Assembly: GCF_000226095.1 (NCBI RefSeq)
Contig: NC_016474.1
Coordinates: forward strand, 186,001 to 250,000
DNA from: Thermothelomyces thermophilus ATCC 42464
Lineage: Eukaryota > Ascomycota > Sordariomycetes > Sordariales > Chaetomiaceae
Length of the DNA: 64,000 bases
Reading direction: 5' to 3'
Below, piece by piece: positions 19,205-31,910 of this stretch. Numbering within the stretch: position 1 is the stretch's first letter; every line of letters starts with the position of its first letter. Under the pieces are notes generated by a model. It was not told where the DNA came from and made no database searches. It was given only the letters and a program-made list of their open reading frames with translations. The position numbers and the translations under genes are program-made.

Positions 19205-21957
19205 ATTTCATAGTATAAGAATGTTAACCTTTCCTTCAATAAGTATACTATTAAAGGTGACTTTTTTAATAAGAAGTTTGAACTATAGCTTAAGAAGTAG
19301 TAATATTACCTATTATATATTAACTAACTTCTAAAAGGTAATAAGGTTAAGTATATCTAGGGTTAGGGCGCTTCCCATATAATTTATTATTTAGAGGCAT
19401 AGGGCGGCTGCCTCCCTCCTATAGCTCGATATCTTAGGGGCTTTTGACACTGTTAACTATACCTAGCTACTAGCTACTTTACAGAGCCAAGGCTTCCTAA
19501 AGTAGCTAGTAGTCTAGGTTAGGGAGTGGCTATAGGACAGGGTAGCTATCCTCTACTTCGATGGCTAGGAAATAGAGAATATAGCAGTAAGGGCCGGGGT
19601 CCTATAGAGGTTACCCCTCTCCCCTATACTATTTATCCTCTATATAGCCTCCCTCTACTAGGCCATGCGCCAGGCTAGCCCTATAGTTAGTTTAATAGGC
19701 TTTGCCGACGACACTAACCTCCTAGCCTTCGGGAGGGCCGAGGAGGCCTATAATGGTCAGCTATAGAAGGCCTAGAAGGCCTACCTCTAGTAGGCAAAGA
19801 CCTGGGGTATGGCTTTTGCCCCGGAAAAGTGCGAGCTCATCTACTTTAACAGGGGCCGGAAACAGTAGTCGCGACCGCTAAAGCTCCTACAGCCTAGAGG
19901 GGGTACTACTACTATAGCCCCTTCAAAGTCGGCCAGATTCCTCGGGGTCTAGCTAGACTAAAGGCTATAGTAGGGCCCCTACTATATAAAGGTAGCTAAG
20001 AAACTAGAAACCTAGGAGTTCGCCCTAACCAGGCTTGCTACAAAGACCTAAGGCCCTGGCCTCCTACAGGCCTACAAGGTCCATACCAAGTATATCTATA
20101 GTGCCCTAGCTTATAGGGCCTCGAACTTCTATAAGCCTACTAAGCTAGGGGGTAAGCTAGAAGGCCTTGCTAGGGAGCTATCAAAGGCCTAATATAGGGC
20201 CCTTCGAGTGGTTACTAGGGCCTATAAGGCTACCCCTATCCGGTGCCTCGAAACAGAAGCCTAGGTGCCGCCCCTTGACCTCTATCTTAACAAGAGGTTA
20301 GCCGACTTCGAAGCTAAACTCGACCAGCCGCTCCTATAGACTAGGGCTAGCCCGGGGGCCTCCCAGGTCCCTACAAGGGCCCTTATCTAACAGGCCTATA
20401 ATAGGCTAAGCTAGAGGTTCCGGAAGAGGAGGGCTAGGGCAAGGGGCCGGGAGCCGAAGCCTATAGCCCTAGAAGTAGTAGGGTCGACGGTCCGGTAGTA
20501 GGTTTAGGAGGGCTATAGAGGGGGTCAACCCCCCCTATAGACCCTATAAAGAAGGCTATAGGCTATAGAACTAGCCCTGTTAGCTAGCTAGAGCAACCGG
20601 TAGAGGGCTAACTAAGCCGGTAGGAGGATATAGCGCGTATCAGATAAAGACCCTCCGTGCCTAGTTTTTATAGGGGAAGGCCTATAAAGGCACTAGGGCC
20701 TAATAAAGGCCTAGAGCTCTTTATTAGTATAGGCTTATATAGGGGCTATTAGCCTCTACGACTTTCTTTTCAGGGTTTAAGTCCCAGGGGTTAGTACCCC
20801 CTACTATGCCTATAGCCAGGGGAGGGAAACTATAGAGCACCTAGTTGTATAGTGCCCGAACCTACCAAGAAGCTAAACGTAGGAATCCTAGGAAATACGG
20901 TTACAAAGGGACCTAGACCTTGTTCCATAGGGTATAAGGACCTGTAACTATCGTTTAGTAAAGAGGGTTCTATAGTGGCTAATAGACCTAGGGAGGCTCC
21001 TGGAATACTACCTTATAAAGAGGCTAGACCGGGGGGGAAGGCCTCTATAGGGCTATTCTAGTTACTTCTCCTTTTCTTCATAGTATATTGGTACTCTGGA
21101 TTAGGTGTTAGAGGTAGGATAGAGGTTTTTATCCGGCCTATTAGGCATGGTTTCCTTTATATATAACTAGAGAGGCTCTAACATGCGTATTAGTATAGTA
21201 GTATAGGACTAATAATGATAATAATATAATATATTATAAGAGCTATAAGAGCTATATTTAGGATTTATAGCTTTAGGCTAATAACCTTTACCTATATATA
21301 GGCATTAAGAAAATCATAGGTTATTATAATATTAATATTGCCTTTACCTCTTCTACTTACTATAAGACCGTTAACTATAGCGCCTATTATACTATCCTAA
21401 TACCTAAGTTCTCTATATTAGTACGTTTGTTCTCTATACTCTTCGAGGCTGCCTAGTCTAACTGCTTGCCTAGATAGGCTACCTTTACCCCTACCTAGGC
21501 TATAAGTTCTTATCGTTCTAGTAATAACTTTGCCCTAGTCATTACTACCGCTGCCCCTAATACCCTTGCCTATTATAGTAATATTATCTAGCCTACTACC
21601 GGCCCTAACCTTACCCTATAAGCTACTAGGTAGCTTGTATACTATACTATAGTATAGAATAATAATATACTATACTAAATATGGTATATAAATAAGAATA
21701 TATTAACTTTAGTTAATACTAATATTACCTTCGTTACCTATATCCTAGGTACCCTATTACCTACCTCCCATATCTACTTAAGCGCCTCTACGTACCCTAT
21801 ACCTATACTAATCGACTTTAGCTATTTCTATACCTACTACTCTTCCTTACCTACTAAGTATATAATACGCTTAGTCTATAACTATAATAACCTTACCTTT
21901 ACCACTATAACTATTATTTTAAAGGGGGAGGATAAGGAAGAGGAGGTTATAAAGTAA
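19205..21957 (+). pseudogene. Unknown antisense frame of Gy2, split by LINE1
   Basis: A plus-strand frame runs opposite to Gy2 gag-pol. It starts before a FNKYTIKGDFFNKKF segment at about 19240-19280, is broken by LINE1 at about 19390, and resumes in the same codon register after about 21222. It continues with a GIKKIIGYY segment, a Ser/Thr/Pro/Asn-rich middle and an acidic GEDKEEE end, with TAA at 21955-21957. It is about 290 codons without the LINE, and its internal stops are TAG or TAA only. I recognise no family. Its place between pol and the 3' LTR on the opposite strand parallels the aORF of Gy1, but I see no Cys cluster. Confidence 0.5.
19391..21222 (+). mobile_element. LINE1, 5'-truncated Tad1-like non-LTR element
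   Basis: It holds the RT and C-terminal region of LINE ORF2 in plus orientation. A PLSPILF segment is around 19615-19640 and the RT active site FADD is intact at 19701-19712 (GFADDTNLLAFG context). The C-terminus contains an ETIEHLVV-CP zinc-type segment around 20830-20860. It ends in an AATAATGATAATAA-type tail at about 21208-21225. A possible target duplication of about 14 bp, ATATAATTTATTAT and ATATAATATATTAT, flanks it, but the sequence is simple. TAG codons are frequent; GC content is higher than in the surroundings. Confidence 0.8.
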
Positions 21958-22179
21958 GTATATTATATATTAATTAGTATATTTATTTTTAATTTCATAA
22001 TTAGACTATCTCCATAGGCATATCTATAATATAATTGTAATATGTCCGTAACGCGACCGTAACGTATCCGTCGTATATCTATCCTAGGTTTGCCTACCTA
22101 TATGAAAATTTTATATCGTTTGTTTTTATACCCTTCCCTACCTCCTATTCATAACTAGTCTATTATTAAAATATATGTC

Positions 22180-25100
22180 TCCTTATTCCTACTTGAACGC
22201 GTTAAGAGCCTTAGTATTTTCTAGATTCTCTAATAGCTCCTAAGTTAGGGTATTATATCCCTTCTATTTTACTAGTACGTTATATCGATTTCCTCTCCCC
22301 CTTACGTTCCTAGCTATAAGGATCGCTTCTACTTTATATTCCTCCTATAGTAGTCCTTCCTAGGAAAGTTCTAATACTAGGTCTAGTTAGAAATCTAATA
22401 TATATTATAAAGGTAGTAAGTTAGATATAGTATACTTAACAAGGTTAATATGGAAGGTAAGGTAAAGGTTATAGGGAATATTTGAAGTTACTATTAATAG
22501 CGTTAGTACTGTGATTACTTCATACTTAACATTAACCTAGTTAAGTTTATAGCTAAGGTAGCTAATCTTAATATTATATAAGGATAGCTATACTTTATCC
22601 CTTACTTTAAATCTCTTAGCTAGGCGTTAAGAACAATTAGCGTTTCCTTACTAGTGTTACTACGTATATATAATAGCGGCCTAAGTCTATTTTATATCTT
22701 CTCTTAGGTAATATAGGAAATTAGTAGCTCTTTCTTATAGAGTTAAGGTAGGAGCGTTTAGTAGGTTAGTAAATTATATTAGGCTTATATTATAACTATA
22801 GAGGAGGTAGCTTATACTTGTCCTAGTTACTATCAAATTATAGTTATTAATTATAAGCTAGTATATAGGTAGGTATTTAAGCTAGTTATACTAAGCAAAG
22901 GAAACTATAGTTTATAGAATAATCTATACCTCCTAATTTATACATTCCGTACCTCTATCTATCTATGGATAATAGGCTATTAATAGTAGCTATTCGATTC
23001 TAATAGTCTTATGGAGGGTAGTCTAAAACTAGCTAAGCTAGTCCGAACCGTAATCGGTAATAATTTATATTGGAAATCTATAAAACCGCTACTATACGTC
23101 CTAGAACTAGAGCGTACACGCCTTAGCTCCTATTAAGGATATAGCTTTAAGTTAGACGTACTTTAATAGCTAGTCAGTAATTACTATAAGGTACTAGGGT
23201 AAATTCTTATCTCGTATAGGGAGATCGACTATAAAATCGATGGAAATCTATTTTCGGAAGCGGTTAGCGATAGGTAAGGGCTAAAGGAGTCCTTGTTATA
23301 GCTAATATAAAACCTTAGCCCTTCGATACGTATAATAGTTCCTCATAAATCTCTTTACATCTAGGGATATGAAATCCTAATAATGGTCCCGTTAGAGTAT
23401 TTTAAATAACCTGTTCCTCCTTAGGTAGCCCAATATAAGGGAGTTATGGATATATTAAAGAATGGCAGTTATAAGTAGCTCTTATATAGGAAGCTAAAGT
23501 CTACCTTAGAACTAAAGGGTACCTTATATATTAAGGGAGTAATCTATAATCTAAGTCTACGCTATATTTACCTCCTTTAGGAACTTTTGGGCCCTATCTT
23601 AGATAGCCTAGAGCTAGTATATATAATGTTTGTCCTTAATAACTCCCTTATCCTATAAGGCTATAAGCTACATATTTATAAAAACGGTGCTCCCCTTTAA
23701 TAAGTAGTATATTTTAGGTAACGATAAGGTACTAGTTATATCTATCTAAATAGTAGAAAGGAATTATACCATATACCATATATCCTTAGGGTAATCTTAT
23801 TTATGGTAGGATAAGGCATTAGGATAGGAAGCTTGTAATCCTAGTCGGTAACGAAGTTTAAAGTTAAAGAGGGAGAGTATTTTAGCCTATTAAGCTTACT
23901 ATTTACTAATTAAACGAGGCTAAAAGAAGTATTTAAGGTTTTTATAGTCGGTTAGGATCTAAAAGAGAGTAGTAATACTATAGAGCTTAGCTAACTAGGC
24001 CTTTAGATATAAGATAATTATGAGTAGTTCCTTATTATAAATCGTATAGTTCTATTTAGCTAGGGACAGTTTCATGAAATAATAGGCTATAAGATATAGG
24101 ATCCTGTCTTCTTCCTATTAGAATAAATACCCTCCTAACGCTGTCCTAGAGTAATCTACCTCGAGTACTATCTCCCGTTTAGGATCCTATTACACTAGGA
24201 TAAGTTCTAATATAAAAGCTATCTTAAGAGTTTCGAAGGCTTCTTATTCCTTAGTCCCCTACCGGAATAGGGTATTCTTACAAGTTAACTATATCAAGAG
24301 TATAGTTAACTCGGAGAAGTTAAGGATAAAGTCTTAATAGAAGTTTACGAACCTTAGGAAACTCCGTACTCCCTAAACCTTACATAGTACCTCCTACTTA
24401 TGGATAGTAGCTAGCTTTTCGGGGTCTAGATAAACCTGAGCTCTTACCTCCATAATATAGCTAAGATATTTGACTTCTTTCATAGTAAATATATACTTCT
24501 TAAGATCTAATACAAGTCCCGCTTTCTATAGCTTTTAGAGTACATCTCTTACCTACCTTATATAATCTTTCTTACTACCTAATATATAGACTAAAATATT
24601 ATTAAGGTATACTATTACAAAGTCTCTAAGTATTAGGCTAAGAGCGTTATTAATATATCGTTAGAAAGTTATAGGTATACCTATAAGTCTAAAGGGGTAG
24701 ATAAGCTACTTAAAGAGGCTAAACCAGGTCCGGAATACTATTAAATACTTATAGCCCTCTATAATCTAGATATAGTAGAAAGCCGCCTAGACGTTAAGCT
24801 TTATAAACTACTTAGCTCTAGCTAGGGAGTAAAGCGTCCCCTTAATAAGTAAAAGGGGGTACCGATCTTACTTTATAATCTTATTTAGCGCCCGATAATC
24901 GATATAGAACCTCTATCCTCCGTCTACTTTCTTTACTAAGAGGACAGGGGTAGCGGCCGAAGAGGAGCTAGCTCAGATCTATCCCTTATCTAGTAAGTTA
25001 ATAACTTGCTTTCGGACTTCTAATAAATGATCTTATAGCATATTATAGAGAGGCCCCTAAGGGAGTTTAGAAATCTTTCTATCCAGGCCTTCCTTTAATT

Positions 25101-25800
25101 TAATATAATAATTGGCTATATTATAATATAGGAGAAGTCTACTAGCTTTCTCCTTATTAAAGAGGTTAGTAAAGTTATGAAGTTTGTCTAGTAAGGTAAC
25201 CTCTAACTCTATACTAGGCTTAGGTTAGGTACCCCCTTTTCCTAGGCTATCTTTATCAAATTAGTGTCTTAATTCTAGGATAGTTATTATCTCCTAGATA
25301 CTAGTAACTAGGAAGGTATTAGAAGTCTTCTTTTTCTATACCTTCTATACTATACTTATAAAGACTATACCTATTATTTAGGAGATTCCCATTTATCTAG
25401 GCTATAAAGAGATCTTATAGACAAGTAGTCCTAGTTACGTTCTAATCTTGAAAACGCCTATATATATATCTAGTATAACTTCCTAGTATTCTATCTATAG
25501 GAGGCCTAGTATAACATTATATATAAGTCTTAAGACTATATAGAACGTGGCCTAGCTCTCTTAGCCATCGATATCTATTATAATATAGGCTATCTAAGTG
25601 ATCTTCTAGTCCGGTTATAGCCTAGTTACAGTCCTAAGGGTATATATAGTAGGTAAACTAATCTACTTGATTCTAAGCTTCTAGTATATTCTCTTGCTAA
25701 TAGCACTATAGCTAGAATATCTACTATCTACTCAAGCGTTTATAAAGCTAATAGAGTTAAGGAAGATTAGAATAAGAAAAGGAGGTCTATTTATTCTTTT
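22180..25800 (-). pseudogene. Gy2 pol: protease, RT, RNase H, integrase, chromodomain-like end
   Basis: This minus-strand Pol remnant shows, in sense order, a VDS protease motif around 25717-25745, RT with YLDD changed to YLNN at 24601-24612, RNase H around 23900-24200, an integrase with HPQTD-like and IN-Q-like segments around 22900-22960, and a C-terminal segment around 22197-22330 resembling a chromodomain (YNVLVK-KGYN). It stops near 22185. Trp and Gln codons have become TAG or TAA. The family is distinct from Gy1 at the protein level. Confidence 0.8.
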
Positions 25801-26975
25801 ATTAATCTCTATAAACTTGTCTTCTAGGTAGTTATAGTCTTCTAGCCCCCTTATAAGACTTTGCTTAGAAGCTACTCTTTTCCCTACTCCCTATCTTCTT
25901 CGTTAGATAGGTTATTATCTTCCTTCTAATCCTTAGCCTTCAAGATATTAATGTCGGTTCTTAACTAGTTCTACTATACTAGTCTTAAAGTAAAGGCAAA
26001 GTTATATTTAATAATAAAGTGACCTTTGTACCTATACTAGATATATACTCTAGCTGCCTATCGGGCTATACGTACTTCTAGATTAACCTATTTTGACTAT
26101 AAGGCGTTACCTTTATATTTTCCTACCTTATCCTTGTTAGGCCCCTTCCTTTATAGATTAATATATAATAAGTTAATTCTAGTTATTAGTATATCTCTAT
26201 TTATATTTTTCTCTCTCTATAGTTTAGGTACTACCTACTACCCTTATATCTACTAATACTTATTACTAAGCTAAAGAGCCTTGAGATCTATAGTAGTCTT
26301 ATAGTATTTCTTAATAGCCATTATATAATTATCCTAAGGAATTCCTTATCTAACCGCTATATATTTAAGTTTCGGAGGGAGGTATTATTATAATTTGATT
26401 AGGTATAACTTATCACTCTAAAGGAAGCCGCCTGCCTTCGATAGCTTAGCCTCAAACTAAATAATAAAGGTAGTAAACAGTTTATCGTCTCTCTATTATA
26501 AAAATTCTAGTTCCGACAAGGCTACTATCTTCTTATAAGGGTTAGAGAAGATACTCTCAAGATATTAAAGGAACTAAGTCAGGTTATACCTAACTTTCGG
26601 ACCTATAGATTTATAGTAGGCTATAACTTAGGTCTATACCTAGCGTATAAGGTTTCCCTAGATAAAGACCTATTAGTTATAATTAGAGCCGATAAAATCT
26701 CTATTAGCTATAAGGACATGTTCTATTATACTCTTCTATACTATAAAGAGTTCCTTTTTACTATCGAAAGGTTATCTAGTTAGGAGACGCTTCTACTATA
26801 GCCGTTAAGCTTTAAGGGGTACCCTAGCTAACTTAAGGGTTAAGATAGGTTAGGTTTAGGATACCTAGAGGGTGTCGATCGTAATATTCTGCTATTCTAC
26901 TACTATTTAAAGGGAGCGGACAAGCTCCTATAATTCCGCTAAGCCCGAGGGCCTATATACTCTAGAATCCGCTAT
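25800..26975 (-). pseudogene. Gy2 gag, RIP-degraded
   Basis: It starts at ATA (former ATG, complement 26973-26975), 57 bp from the LTR, as in the plus-strand copy (ATG 41489). It contains a capsid-like region and one zinc knuckle around 26014-26070 (KGHFIIK context), with Cys changed to Tyr. The 3' end is approximate because pol overlaps in the -1 frame. Confidence 0.75.
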
Positions 26976-27032
26976 AATTACGTTGTTAATAACCCCTTTA
27001 GGAAGTTACCACCGGTATAAAGGTAGTCGAAA

Positions 27033-27361
27033 TATAATATACTAGCCTTATAGTATCTATAGATAAGCGTATAATGTTTTATTTAATTACCTTAGGGAGG
27101 AAAAAGAGGAAAAATATAAGAGTTGTATAGAGGAGTACCTTTTAATTAATGTATATGTATATGACCTAGGTAGGGCCCGGTTAGGCTCCGGGTCGGGCCC
27201 TAACCGGGCCTTGGCCGCGTGTCCACCGGACGAGTTACGAACGAGCTACGAACGCTCTATAGACCTGTAGGGCGTATATGAGTAGGGCGGGGTAGGTCTA
27301 TTCTGGTGCCTAGGTAAAGCCTAGGCATTGCCTAGCCTAGGTGTAGCCTAGGCTTATAATA
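27033..27361 (-). repeat. Gy2 5' LTR (329 bp)
   Basis: It starts TATAATATACTAGCC and ends GGCTTATAATA, the complement of a TGTTATA...TATTACA LTR. It has the same length as 41103-41431 and as the reconstructed split LTR. It is GC-richer and less RIP-damaged than the split copy. Confidence 0.9.
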
Positions 27362-29112
27362 GTAAGTTATATTTAGCCTCTTTTAATAGGACCTAAAGGG
27401 CCTATTTATTACCTTAAGTATTTTACTAGAGGATCTTAATTTGTATTTAAGGTAGCTAAGGTAAAGGCTAAGGGTATAATAGTAAGCTTGATAGCTATTA
27501 CTCCCTTAGTTAGTTATAAAAAGGAAGGGGTTCTAGGCTATAGAAAGGAAATATAGGTCTATTAGGCATCGAATAAGGCGCTCTTAGCTGCTTATTAGGC
27601 TAGGGTAAGCCTTGTATAGGGGCATTTAGCCCTAGTTTAATAGTAGTTATTATTTTCTAGCTAGCTACCGAACTTAAAGGCTACCTTCTAGTATAATTAT
27701 TCTAGTGGTTAGAAGGTTTAAGGTCCATACTAGTAGGCCTCCCTAGCCCTTTCCTAGGCCTTAACCCTCTTTAGGCAGCCCTTATACTAGGCTATATAAA
27801 GGCCCCTATAGGCTATATACCTATAAGGGAGTTAGTTAGAGTAGGTAAGGCACTAGGCCTCCCTAGTCTTCCCCCTTTCCTTATAGGTCTTTATACTATA
27901 ATAGCTATAATAGGCTAGCTATTAGTAATATTACTAGGTATAGCTAAAGCTTCAATACCTATAGTACTACCTTAGCTCTAGAGCATCCTAGTAAGGCTTA
28001 TGGTCTAATATCTAAGCATCCTAAATTATACCCTTATTATAGGCCTTTTAGGCCTCCTTAAGGTTCTATAAGCCTAGGATTACTATAGCCTACTTCCTTT
28101 ATAGGCTCTTTAGTAGCTAGAACTTGACTATTTCGATCGAGTATAGGCCTATAGCCCCCTTAAAGTCTTATTTACTAACCCCCTATAGTTCCTCCCTCTA
28201 GACTTCTTTAGCTAGGACTATATAGGCCCTATTAACCTCCCTAGCCTCCTCTCTAAAGGCCGTAACTACCTATTGCTTATTAGCTAAATACTAATCCTTA
28301 GTAGCCTTATCTTTAAAGACTATTATTATATCCCTACTTAGGAGCTTCTTAACTATAATAGCTCCTTAGTAGCTAGAAGCCCTATTAACTACTTAGACTA
28401 TCTCGGCCGGGGTTTAGGCTTTAAGGTCCTTCTATAGGCTCGCGTTCCGTATTATAACCTCCTATAAGGCCTATAATAGCATTGCCTTAGCCGATAGCAG
28501 GCCTCCTTAGGGGCCTATTACCCCCTATTATAGCCTTATAGCTACCTATACCTAGGTAAGGTAGGGGGTAGCCTTAAGAGCTTCTTTAAGCCCCCTTTTA
28601 ACTTCCTTAGCTATAAGTTCCTATAAGTTTAGAACTAAGCCTATAATAATAGTTATAAAGCCCTATAGGAGCCTATTAGCTAGGTCCCATATCTTACCCT
28701 ATTTAAGGCATAATATAAGGTTAACTAGTTATATAATAAGACCCTTTAGTTCTTTAATATCTAAGGTAAGATAGGCCTATAATAGGCCTTCCTTTAATTA
28801 GTCCGAAGCTATAGGCCTCCTTACTTAGTGGCTTAGTGGTAGGCTTTAAATTAACATTATATTTAGGGGCGTTAGGTAATCTATATAGTAAAGCTTTTAA
28901 GAGGTATGCGAGGTATAGTCGGATTGTAGTTAGGTCTAGTTCCTATGCCTATAATGCCTGTTATATACCCGTAACGGCTTATACGCGGTTGATACTAGTA
29001 CCATTAGATAGCATTTTTCGAGAGCCTTCTAGTGGTAGTAGTCTCGTATGTTTTGGTAGGGTATTTTCAGAGATATAAGAGAAGCTTTTTGTTTTTTTGT
29101 CCTTTTTTCTAT
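27362..29112 (-). mobile_element. LINE2, 5' half of a Tad1-like LINE
   Basis: Minus orientation. The left 450 bp match the 5' part of LINE5 (62360-62800): the end of ORF1 and the start of the endonuclease. The element then extends some 1.3 kb further upstream than LINE5, through an ORF1 (Gag-like) trace between about 27800 and 28830. The region 28830-29112 is less RIP-marked and probably upstream or leader sequence; the 80-codon plus frame at 28836-29078 is likely noise. The 3' part of the LINE is missing where the Gy2 LTR begins. Confidence 0.65.
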
Positions 29113-29402
29113 AAGGGTTCTATAGTAGCTAATAGACCTAGGGAAGCTCCTAGAATACTACCTTATAAGGAGGCTCGACTAAGAGGTAAGGCCTCTATAG
29201 GGCTATTCTAGCTACTTTTCTTTTTTATTATAGTATATTAGTATTTTAGATTAGGTATTAAAAGTAGGATAGAGGTTTTTATCTGGCCTATTAGGTATAG
29301 TTTCCTTTATATATAACTAGAGAGGCTTTAATATACTTATTAGCATAGTGGTATAGGACTAATAATAATAATAATAATGATAATAATAATAATAATAATA
29401 AA
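29113..29402 (+). mobile_element. LINE3, 3'-terminal fragment with (TAA)n tail
   Basis: About 290 bp matching the 3' end of LINE1 (20960-21222), ending in a long AATAATAAT tail at 29361-29402. It lies tail-out against a Gy3 pol fragment and head-on against the 5' end of LINE2, which runs the other way. Confidence 0.8.
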
Positions 29403-29960
29403 GGGTAGGAAAACTAGTATATAAGGTAGAGTTTCCTAAATCCTAGAAAGTCTCCCTAGTTATATCTATCATCTAGCTTTATTATATTAAACAAGGTCTT
29501 GATCTATTTGAAAGGACCGCTTCTTTACTATAGCTACTTCTAGTTAATAGTAAGGAATATTAGAAGATTAAAAAGATCGTCGACCATTAGGTATATAGAA
29601 AGAAGCGCCTAAAGGTAGAATACCTTGTCTATTAGCTTAGATTCGATATAAAGGACAACTAGTAGCTTTCTAAGAGTAAATGTAAAGCTATTACTAGCAA
29701 ATTAATCTAGGAATACAAGAATTGCCGCTAGATTTAACCATTACCTAGAAGAAAACGAGGCCAGCTGCTAAAGTAAAGGACTTTGGCCTAGGCCTAAGGT
29801 ATCATTTCTAGCTAAAAAGGGGCTAAATAGCGCTTAAAGGTATATACCTTTAATAGAATATCCTAGAGTCTAGTTTAATACTAGAAAACCTATTATTACT
29901 CCCTTTAAACCTATCTTTTACCTACTACATTTACTTCTATTCTACTACTTGCTATATATA
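29403..29960 (+). pseudogene. Gy3 pol C-terminal fragment: integrase tail and chromodomain
   Basis: It reads on the plus strand as an integrase C-terminal tail (VGKLVYKVEFPKSW-like) followed by a chromodomain around 29560-29720, with EYLVYWL and IKDNQWL segments (W from TAG). In protein terms it continues directly from the end of the Gy3 integrase at 39729, but that piece is on the opposite strand. The rest of this stretch, to 29960, is 3' non-coding DNA of the element. Confidence 0.7.
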
Positions 29961-31430
29961 AGGCTATTATTATTATTATTATTATTAGTCCTATACTATT
30001 ATACTAATAAATATACCAGAGCCTCTCTAGTTATATATAAAGAAAACCGTACCTAAATAGGCCGGATAAAAACCTCTGTCCTACCTCTAACGCCTAATCC
30101 GGAGTACTAATACACTACAAAGAAAAGGAGAAGTAGCTAGAATAGCCCTATAGAGGCCTTCCCTCCCGGTCTAGCCTTCTTATAAGGCGGTATTCCGGGA
30201 GTCTCCCTAGGTCTATTAGCCACTATAGAACCCTCCTTGCCAAACGATAATTATAGGTCCCTATACCCCGTAAAACGAGGTCTAGGTCCCTTTACGACCG
30301 TATTTCCTAGGATTCCTATATTTAGCTTCTTAGTAGGTTCGGGCACTATACGACTAGGTGCTCCATAGTTTCCCTCCCCTGGCTATAGGCATAGTAGGGG
30401 GTACTAACCCCTAGGACTTAAACCTTAAAAAGGAAGTTATAGAGGCTAATAGCCCCTATATAGGCCTATACTAGTAGGGAGCTCTAGGCCTTTATTAGGC
30501 CTTAGTGCCTTTATAGGCCTTCCCTTATAAAAACTAGGCACGGAGGGTCCTTGTCTAATATGTGCTATATCCTCCTACCGGCTTAGTCGGCCCTCTATTA
30601 ATTGCTCTAGCTAGCTAGTATGGCTAGTTCTATAGCCTATAGCCTTCTTTGTAGGGTCTATAAGGGGGGTTGACCCCCTCTATAGCCCTCCTAAACCTAC
30701 TGCCGGACCGTTAACCTTGCTACCTCTAGGGCTATAGGCTTCGGCTCCTAGCCCCTTGCCTTTGCCCTTCTCTTCTAGAACCTCTAGCTTAGCCTATTAT
30801 AGGCTTGCTAGATAAAAGCCCTTATAGAGACCTAGGAGGCCCCTGGACCTACCCCGGCCTATAGGAGCGGTTAGTCAAGTTTGGCTTCGAAGTCGACTAG
30901 CCTCTTATTAAGATAGAGGTTAAAGGGCGGTACCTAGGCTTCTGTTTTGAGGCACTAGATAGGGGTAGCCTTATAGGCCCTGGTAACTACTTGAAGGGCC
31001 TTATATTAGGCCTTTGATAGTTCCCTAGTAGGGCCTTCTAGTTTACCCCCTAGCTTAGTAGGCTTATAAAAGTTTAAGGCTTTATAGGTTAGGGCGCTAT
31101 AGATATACTTAATATAGACCTTGTAAGCCTATAGGAGGCTAGAGCCCTAGGTCTTTATAGTAAGCCTAGTTAAGGTAAACTCCTAGGTTTCTAGCTTCTT
31201 AGCTACCTTTATATAGTAAGGGCCCTATTATAGCCTCTAGTCTAGCCAGACCCTAAGGAATCTAGCCGACTTTGATAAGGCTATAGTAATAGTACCCCTT
31301 CTAGGCTATAGGAGCTCTAGTAGTCGCGACTAATATTTCCGGCCCCTGTTAAAGTAGATAAGCTTATACGTTTCTAGGGCAAAACTATACCCTAGGTCCT
31401 TGCCTACTAAAGGCAGGCTTTCTAGGCCCT

Positions 31431-31883
31431 TGTCACGGATAAGCACATAGACGGCCTAGCAGGCTGCAGCCAGGACGCGGGACATTCCGACAGCCAATCA
31501 CTTGACGGACCAATTAGAAGATTATCACTGCCAAGACTAAGGTCTTCACTAGTAATAATAATATATCACCGTTAACAACACAGAATCATAGAGCAAAAGG
31601 AGAAATAGTACTAGTAATAACTATTAAAGAAGGACAGATAATTATATATATATAGCTAGCTAGTCACTTATTATAGTAGACTCTAGGAGTTTACTAGTGA
31701 TAGCAACCTAACCTATAATTATAGTACTTATACCAAGCATCGCTAACTACTATAAGAGATAACTCTAGTGTTATTATAAACCCTTTAGCTTTACTAAATC
31801 CCTTAGACAACCTATACGCTTGTCCCACTTGATTTACCTTCGTCTAAACCCTTTTAGAAGAAGTCTAAGCTAGGTTCGTTATA
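31431..31883 (+). repeat. Gy1-E 5' LTR (453 bp, U3 subtype A)
   Basis: It runs from TGTCACGGATAAG to GTTCGTTATA (former CA end). Against the 3' LTR the differences in the first 60 bp are all C/T or G/A transitions, for example TCAC/TTAC and AGCACA/AGTATA. This is direct evidence of RIP. Confidence 0.93.
31641..31654 (+). promoter_or_regulatory. TATA tract at the U3/R border (Gy1-E 5' LTR)
   Basis: ATTATATATATATA precedes the AGTCACT segment where sequence shared by all Gy1 LTR subtypes begins. Equivalent tracts are at 14868-14884 (D) and 48156-48170 (G). It is the likely TATA box of the genomic transcript; the transcription start is not visible. Confidence 0.5.
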
Positions 31884-31910
31884 CGTTGCTATCACTCCCT
31901 TTGTTCTATT

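Larger units (their letters stand above)
4844..27361 (-). mobile_element. Gy2 Ty3/Gypsy chromovirus element, minus strand, heavily nested
   Basis: In minus-strand order: 5' LTR 27033-27361, gag, pol (protease, RT, RNase H, integrase, chromodomain-like end), an antisense frame, a polypurine tract at 18603-18622, and a 3' LTR split into 4844-5019 and 18450-18602. The two halves add up to 329 bp, exactly the length of the 5' LTR. Gy1-C interrupts the 3' LTR and LINE1 interrupts the 3' region. Outer flanks do not match (AATAG on the left, GTAAG on the right), so one end has probably been rearranged. Confidence 0.8.

Noticed and set aside
19365-19376. GGTTAGGGCG as telomere-like repeat
   Set aside because: Only one TTAGGG unit; no tandem array.
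28836-29078. 80-codon plus-strand frame
   Set aside because: It sits in the 5' region of the minus-strand LINE2, has no family resemblance and no second copy to support it.
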